Source: Xanthomonas arboricola (GTDB lineage Bacteria; Pseudomonadota; Gammaproteobacteria; Xanthomonadales; Xanthomonadaceae). Taken from it: a DNA stretch of 64,000 bases. Positions within the stretch are counted from its first letter, which is position 1, and each line of letters starts with the position of its first letter. Both the position numbers and the translations under genes were made by a program. The notes under the pieces are model-generated. The model was given only the letters and a program-made list of their open reading frames with translations, ran no database searches and was not told the DNA's origin. The DNA is taken from contig NZ_MIGY01000001.1 of the NCBI RefSeq assembly GCF_002940665.1, positions 868,001 through 932,000 of the forward strand, read 5' to 3'. Positions 59,917 to 64,000 of this stretch are shown piece by piece.

Positions 59917-61134
59917 TTAGCCGATGGCATTGGTCAGGTCATACAGCGGTACCAGCACGGAAATGATGACAAGCCCCACCACCGAGGCCAGCACCAGCGT
60001 GATCAACGGCACCAGCGCGGCCAGCGCGCGGTCGATGGCCTGCGCGGTTTCCAGCTCGAAGGTATCGGCAGTCTTGAGCAGCATCGTGTCCAGGGCGCCC
60101 GATTCTTCGCCGACCTGGATCATCTGCAGGGCCAGCCGCGGGAAGCGCTTGCCGCGTGCCAGCGACATCGCCAGGCCATGGCCGTTCTTGACGTCGTCGG
60201 CGGCGGCGTCGACATCCTCGACCAGCGCCAGGTTGGACATCACATTGCGTGCAATGCCGATTGCCGCCAGCAGCGGCACGCCGTTGCGCAGCAAGGTGCC
60301 CAGGGTGCGCGTCAGCCGTGCGGTTTCCAGACGCGCGATCAGGCTGCCGACCACTTTCTGCCGCAGCAACCACTCGTCCAGCGCGGCACGGAACGCGGCA
60401 TTGCGGCGTTTGCGATCCAGCCACAGCCCGAGTACGCCCGGTACCACGATCAGCACCAGCCACCAGTCGCGCACCAGCAGACCCACGCTCAATACCCCCT
60501 GGGTGAACCACGGCAAGGCCACATCCAGGCTTTCGTACATCTGCGCGAACTGCGGCACCACATAGCCAAGCAGGAACAGCAACGCGCAGCCGACCACCGC
60601 CAGCAGGATCGCCGGATAGATCAACGCGTTGATCACCTTGCCGCGCAGTGCGCGGCTGCGCTCCAGGTAATCGGCCAGGCGCTGCAGCGTGTCCTGCATG
60701 CTGCCGCCGGCTTCGCCCGCGCGCACCATGTTGATGTAGAGCTTGGAAAACAGCCCGTGCTGGCGCTCCAGCGCCGAGGACAGCGGCGCGCCGCCACGCA
60801 CGGTGTCGCGTACATCGCCGATCACGCGCCGACTTTTGTCGTCTTCGGGCAGATCCATCAGGATCGACAACGCGCGATCCAACGGCTGGCCGGCACCGAT
60901 CAGCGTGGACAACTGCTGGGTGAACTGCACCAACGCGGCGTTGTCGAACGGCTTCTTGCGCAACAGCATGCGCAGCGACGGCGAATCGTTTTCGCCAGTC
61001 GCCAGGCGCGTTTCCACCGGCAGGTGGCCCTGCTCCTGCAGGCGCAGCGCGACGTCCGCGTCGCTGGCCGCTTCCATCTGGCCATCGAGCATTTCGCCGT
61101 GGGCGTCGAGCGCTTTGTAGCGGTACAGGGGCAT
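59917..61134 (-). CDS. xpsF: type II secretion inner-membrane platform protein F
   Basis: A 405-residue platform protein with two GspF domains (about 70-195 and 270-395) and three membrane spans: about 170-190, 218-238 and 375-400. MPLYRYKALDAHGE is the standard N terminus. It couples ATPase motion to pseudopilus assembly. Confidence 0.95.
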   Translation of the reverse strand: MPLYRYKALDAHGEMLDGQMEAASDADVALRLQEQGHLPVETRLATGENDSPSLRMLLRKKPFDNAALVQFTQQLSTLIGAGQPLDRALSILMDLPEDDKSRRVIGDVRDTVRGGAPLSSALERQHGLFSKLYINMVRAGEAGGSMQDTLQRLADYLERSRALRGKVINALIYPAILLAVVGCALLFLLGYVVPQFAQMYESLDVALPWFTQGVLSVGLLVRDWWLVLIVVPGVLGLWLDRKRRNAAFRAALDEWLLRQKVVGSLIARLETARLTRTLGTLLRNGVPLLAAIGIARNVMSNLALVEDVDAAADDVKNGHGLAMSLARGKRFPRLALQMIQVGEESGALDTMLLKTADTFELETAQAIDRALAALVPLITLVLASVVGLVIISVLVPLYDLTNAIG

Positions 61135-61148
61135 CAGGCGGGAAGGCC

Positions 61149-61178
61149 GGGATTGGGGAATCGGGAATCGCGAATCGG
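61149..61178 (+). repeat. GGGATTG/GGGAATC heptads between xpsE and xpsF
   Basis: Four G-rich heptad-like units 15 bases upstream of the xpsF start, in the 175-base gap with xpsE. Same family as at 22970 and 24248. Confidence 0.6.
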
Positions 61179-61309
61179 TAAAAGTGCGATGCCGCGCTGC
61201 GTTGGCGCGACTGGGCGCAGCTGTGCGCGTGCGGGACGCATTGCCGGGACCTTGCTCTGCTTATCTTCCGATCCTGAGCGTCCGATGCTCGCTGTGGCTC
61301 CGTTGACTC

Positions 61310-63049
61310 TCACGCATCCTCCGTAACGCGCAGCACTTCTTCGATGGTGGTTTCGCCGCGCAAGGCCTTGGACAGGCCGTCCTCGTACATGGTGCGCATG
61401 CCGGCCTTGCGGGCCAGTTGTTCGATCTCGCCCATGCCGGCGCGGCGCATCACCGCGCGCCGCAACTCGTCGTTCATCACCAGGAATTCGACGATGGTGG
61501 TGCGGCCAAGATAACCGGTCGGCGCAGCGGCCGACGCGCGCGGGCGGTACAGATAGATCTCGCCGTCCGGTTGCAGCCGGCGCAGGTTGAAGCGTTCGAT
61601 CTCTTCCGGCGATGCCAGGTAGCGCTCGGCGTTGGCCAGGTCGAGCTTGCGCACCAGGCGCTGCGCCAGGATGCCGTTGATGGTGGAGGTGAGCAGATAG
61701 TCTTCCACGCCCATGTCGAGCAGACGGGTGATGCCGCCGGCCGCGTTGTTGGTGTGCAGCGTGGACAGCACCAGATGGCCGGTGAGCGCGGACTGGATCG
61801 CGATGCGCGCGGTTTCCAGATCGCGCATTTCGCCGATCATGATGATGTCCGGATCCTGACGCACGATGCTGCGCAACGCGTTGGCAAAATCCAGCCCGAT
61901 CTGCGGCTTGGCCTGGATCTGGTTGATGCCTTCGATCTGGTATTCCACCGGGTCTTCGACGGTGATGATTTTCACGTCCGAGGTATTGAGCTGGCTCAAC
62001 GCGGTGTACAGCGTGGTGGTCTTGCCCGAACCGGTCGGGCCGGTCACCAGCATGATGCCGTGCGGTTGCTCCAGCACCTTGCGGAACTGCGGCAGAAACT
62101 CTTCGGTGAAGCCGAGCTTGTAGAAGTCGAACACCACCGTCTCGCGATCGAGCAGGCGCATCACCACGCTCTCGCCGTGCGCGGTGGGCACGGTGCTGAC
62201 ACGCAGATCCAGCTCCTTGCCCTGCACGCGCAGCATGATGCGGCCGTCCTGCGGCAGCCGGCGTTCGGCGATGTTGAGCTTGGCCATGATCTTGATGCGG
62301 CTGATCACCGCAGCGGTGAGCTTGGCCGGCGGGCTTTCGCCTTCCACCAGCACACCGTCCACGCGGTAACGCACCTTGAGCCGGCTTTCGAACGGTTCGA
62401 TATGGATGTCTGATGCGCGCAGTTCCACCGCGTGCTGGATCACCAGATTCACCAGCCGGATCACCGGCGCTTCGGACGCCAGGTCGCGTAGCGCTTCGAT
62501 ATCGTCGCTGCTGTTGGCATCGCCATCGGCGGTTTCCACGATGGTGCCCATCGCGCTACGGCCCTGGCCGTACCAGCGCTCGATCAGATCGTCGATTTCC
62601 GAGCGCAGACCGACCTGCAGAAACAGCGGGCAGCCGGTCGCAAGCCGCACCGCATCGATCGCGTAATCGTCGTAGGGATCGGCGATCCACAACTCCAGCC
62701 GGCCATCGCGTTCGCCGACCGGGCATAGATGAAATTGTTTGAGGAAGCGCAGCGACAGTCCCTGCACTTCCGGCAGCATTTCCGGTGGGGTGTCGCCAAG
62801 CTGACGTGCATCCACCAGCGGCAGACCCAGCACATCGGCGCAGGTCTCTGCATGATCGCGTTCGGATACCAGGCCCAGACGACCCAGCAAGGCCAGCAGG
62901 CCCATACCGGATTCGGTCTGCAACTGGCGCGCGCGCAGCAGATCGGTGTCTTTCAGACGACGGCGTTCAAGCAGCGCTTCGACGATGCGTGTCTCCGCAC
63001 TGCGATGCTCAATTGGATCGACGGCAACCGCGTTCACACTCGTCTCCAC
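61310..63049 (-). CDS. xpsE: type II secretion ATPase E without zinc-binding tetracysteine
   Basis: A 579-residue secretion ATPase. An N-terminal MshEN-like pair (about 20-160) binds XpsL. The ATPase core has Walker A GPTGSGKT (337-344), Asp box ITVEDPVEY, Walker B DIIMIGEMRD (401-410) and His box LVLSTLHTN. The zinc motif usual in GspE (two CxxC pairs) is absent: residues about 469-510 contain no Cys. First gene of the xps operon. Confidence 0.95.
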   Translation of the reverse strand: METSVNAVAVDPIEHRSAETRIVEALLERRRLKDTDLLRARQLQTESGMGLLALLGRLGLVSERDHAETCADVLGLPLVDARQLGDTPPEMLPEVQGLSLRFLKQFHLCPVGERDGRLELWIADPYDDYAIDAVRLATGCPLFLQVGLRSEIDDLIERWYGQGRSAMGTIVETADGDANSSDDIEALRDLASEAPVIRLVNLVIQHAVELRASDIHIEPFESRLKVRYRVDGVLVEGESPPAKLTAAVISRIKIMAKLNIAERRLPQDGRIMLRVQGKELDLRVSTVPTAHGESVVMRLLDRETVVFDFYKLGFTEEFLPQFRKVLEQPHGIMLVTGPTGSGKTTTLYTALSQLNTSDVKIITVEDPVEYQIEGINQIQAKPQIGLDFANALRSIVRQDPDIIMIGEMRDLETARIAIQSALTGHLVLSTLHTNNAAGGITRLLDMGVEDYLLTSTINGILAQRLVRKLDLANAERYLASPEEIERFNLRRLQPDGEIYLYRPRASAAAPTGYLGRTTIVEFLVMNDELRRAVMRRAGMGEIEQLARKAGMRTMYEDGLSKALRGETTIEEVLRVTEDA

Positions 63050-63111
63050 TGGTCCGGCGCCGACTGTAGCAGTTTGCCGCGACGATCAACCGTACGCATC
63101 TGAATCGTCCT

Positions 63112-63148
63112 GAAAAACGATGCCCCCGGTGATTGGCCGGGGGCATCG
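63112..63148 (-). terminator. intrinsic terminator after the subtilase gene
   Basis: 12-base perfect arms CGATGCCCCCGG/CCGGGGGCATCG around a 7-base loop, followed on the minus strand by TTTTT (63113-63117). It lies 19 bases past the protease stop and insulates the xps operon from protease transcription. Confidence 0.92.
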
Positions 63149-63166
63149 GTCACACTATGCAACGGC

Positions 63167-64000
63167 TTACTGTCGTGCGACGAGCGTCAGCTTCGCGTAG
63201 TCGGCAGCGCCCACCAACTTGATGTAGTAGGTGCCTGCCTTGGGGGCAGTGAAACGCACGGTTTCGCTGTTACCCGGGCGGGTCGACTTGGCGTCGTAAC
63301 TGGTCGCGCCGGGTTCGGCTTCATAGCTGACGTACACCGACACATCGCCGGTGCCGCCGTAGGTCATGAAGCTGAGCACGGCACCGGCCTTGGCTTGGAA
63401 ACTGTACAGCGTGGAGCTGCCACCGGCACCGCTCAGGCCGGTCAGGGGAGCCTTGTTGGTCAAGGCGATCGCGGTCGGCGCGCAGCTCTGGGTGGCCGGA
63501 TCGCACGGCTCCACCAGCACCGCTTCCAGCGCGGCCTTGGCATCGACGATGCCGCTGCCGATCGGGGTGCTGGCCGGCGGCGTCACCGGGAAGCGGCGGC
63601 TGGTCTGCTTGAGCAGGGCTTCCACTGCGGCCGGGGTCAGCGGGCCATCGCCCAGACCGATCGCCGCGCTCTGCACCAGGGCGACGACACCGGCCACGTG
63701 CGGCGATGCCATCGAGGTGCCACCCAAGCCCATATAGGTATAGCTTCCCGAGGTCGGCGTGGTCGCACCGGTGTAGCCGGCCTGCCAGATGTAACCGCCC
63801 GGATTGCCGTCCACGCTGCCGCCGCCGCCCGGGCCGGACAGATCGACCTTGCTGCCGTAGTTGGAGTAATAGGTGATGCCGCCGGTGATGCGCGTGGCAC
63901 CCACGGTGATGGTGTTGTTGCAGCTGGCGGGCGAATGGTTGGCCGCATCTTCGCCGCTGTTGCCGGCCGCCACCACCACCGTGGTGCCGCGCGCGACCGC
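63167..64000 (-). CDS. subtilisin-family (S8) secreted protease, C-terminal part (runs off right edge)
   Basis: The last 278 residues are in the window. The oxyanion-hole Asn is in TTVVVAAGNSG and the catalytic Ser in GLGGTSMASPHVAG. The Asp and His of the triad lie beyond the edge. After the catalytic domain comes a prepeptidase C-terminal (PPC) domain of about 95 residues (STLYSFQAKAGAVLSF ... GTYYIKLVGAADYAKLTLVARQ), which is normally removed on maturation. An extracellular protease next to the xps cluster is a natural type II client. Confidence 0.93.
   Translation of the reverse strand, partial: AVARGTTVVVAAGNSGEDAANHSPASCNNTITVGATRITGGITYYSNYGSKVDLSGPGGGGSVDGNPGGYIWQAGYTGATTPTSGSYTYMGLGGTSMASPHVAGVVALVQSAAIGLGDGPLTPAAVEALLKQTSRRFPVTPPASTPIGSGIVDAKAALEAVLVEPCDPATQSCAPTAIALTNKAPLTGLSGAGGSSTLYSFQAKAGAVLSFMTYGGTGDVSVYVSYEAEPGATSYDAKSTRPGNSETVRFTAPKAGTYYIKLVGAADYAKLTLVARQ

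Overview
The window is GC-rich gammaproteobacterial chromosome and almost certainly Xanthomonas. It carries the complete xpsE-F-G-H-I-J-K-L-M-N-D type II secretion cluster in the order and with the xpsN gene typical of that genus. It also has an Ax21-like outer-membrane protein, a biofilm-glycan locus resembling xagABC, TonB-dependent receptors, a secreted GH12 glucanase and a subtilisin-type protease. Intergenic regions contain dispersed palindromes and GGGAATC-like heptads. I saw no tRNA, rRNA, CRISPR array, insertion sequence or prophage.

Left edge (1-5740, minus strand): a type I secretion ABC transporter and membrane-fusion protein, two paralogous lipoproteins and the N-terminal part of a class-3-type lipase, co-directional and tightly spaced. 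The lipase/lipoprotein part is visibly AT-richer than the rest. It reads as a secreted lipase with its exporter and two possible protective lipoproteins, and is the best candidate here for an undescribed system.

Region 6000-23200: alaA, an SGNH hydrolase and a methyltransferase; a cluster of nested palindromes; a siderophore-type TonB receptor; a polysaccharide deacetylase; a glutaredoxin/IscA-like/rhodanese fusion; a coupled pair of amidohydrolases in which the second has lost its metal ligands; small conserved proteins; a GH12 glucanase; and a large secreted S15-type hydrolase preceded by a 25-unit G-rich heptad array.

Region 23270-35230: vitamin and housekeeping genes. An FMN riboswitch precedes ribE-ribB-ribH-nusB-thiL. 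A second minus-strand run is glyA-nrdR-GNAT-ribD. The RibB protein carries a degenerate RibA-like domain with no zinc cysteines. ettA and def follow.

Region 35690-45460: a two-gene secreted metalloprotease unit, pncB, and a minus-strand envelope-glycan operon (outer-membrane protein, MshEN-domain glycosyltransferase, membrane protein, glycosidase-like lipoprotein). The glycosyltransferase is interrupted by a one-base frameshift. A separate GT2 glycosyltransferase lies beside it.

Region 45460-50780: an APH-fold kinase, a TonB receptor, a PnuC-type transporter and a GntR/HutC regulator, with a TGGT-N4-ACCA operator just upstream of the first gene. This looks like a self-contained vitamin or nucleoside salvage locus. 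Region 51268-63049 is the xps operon, followed at the right edge by the C-terminal part of a subtilase that is a plausible client of that secretion system.
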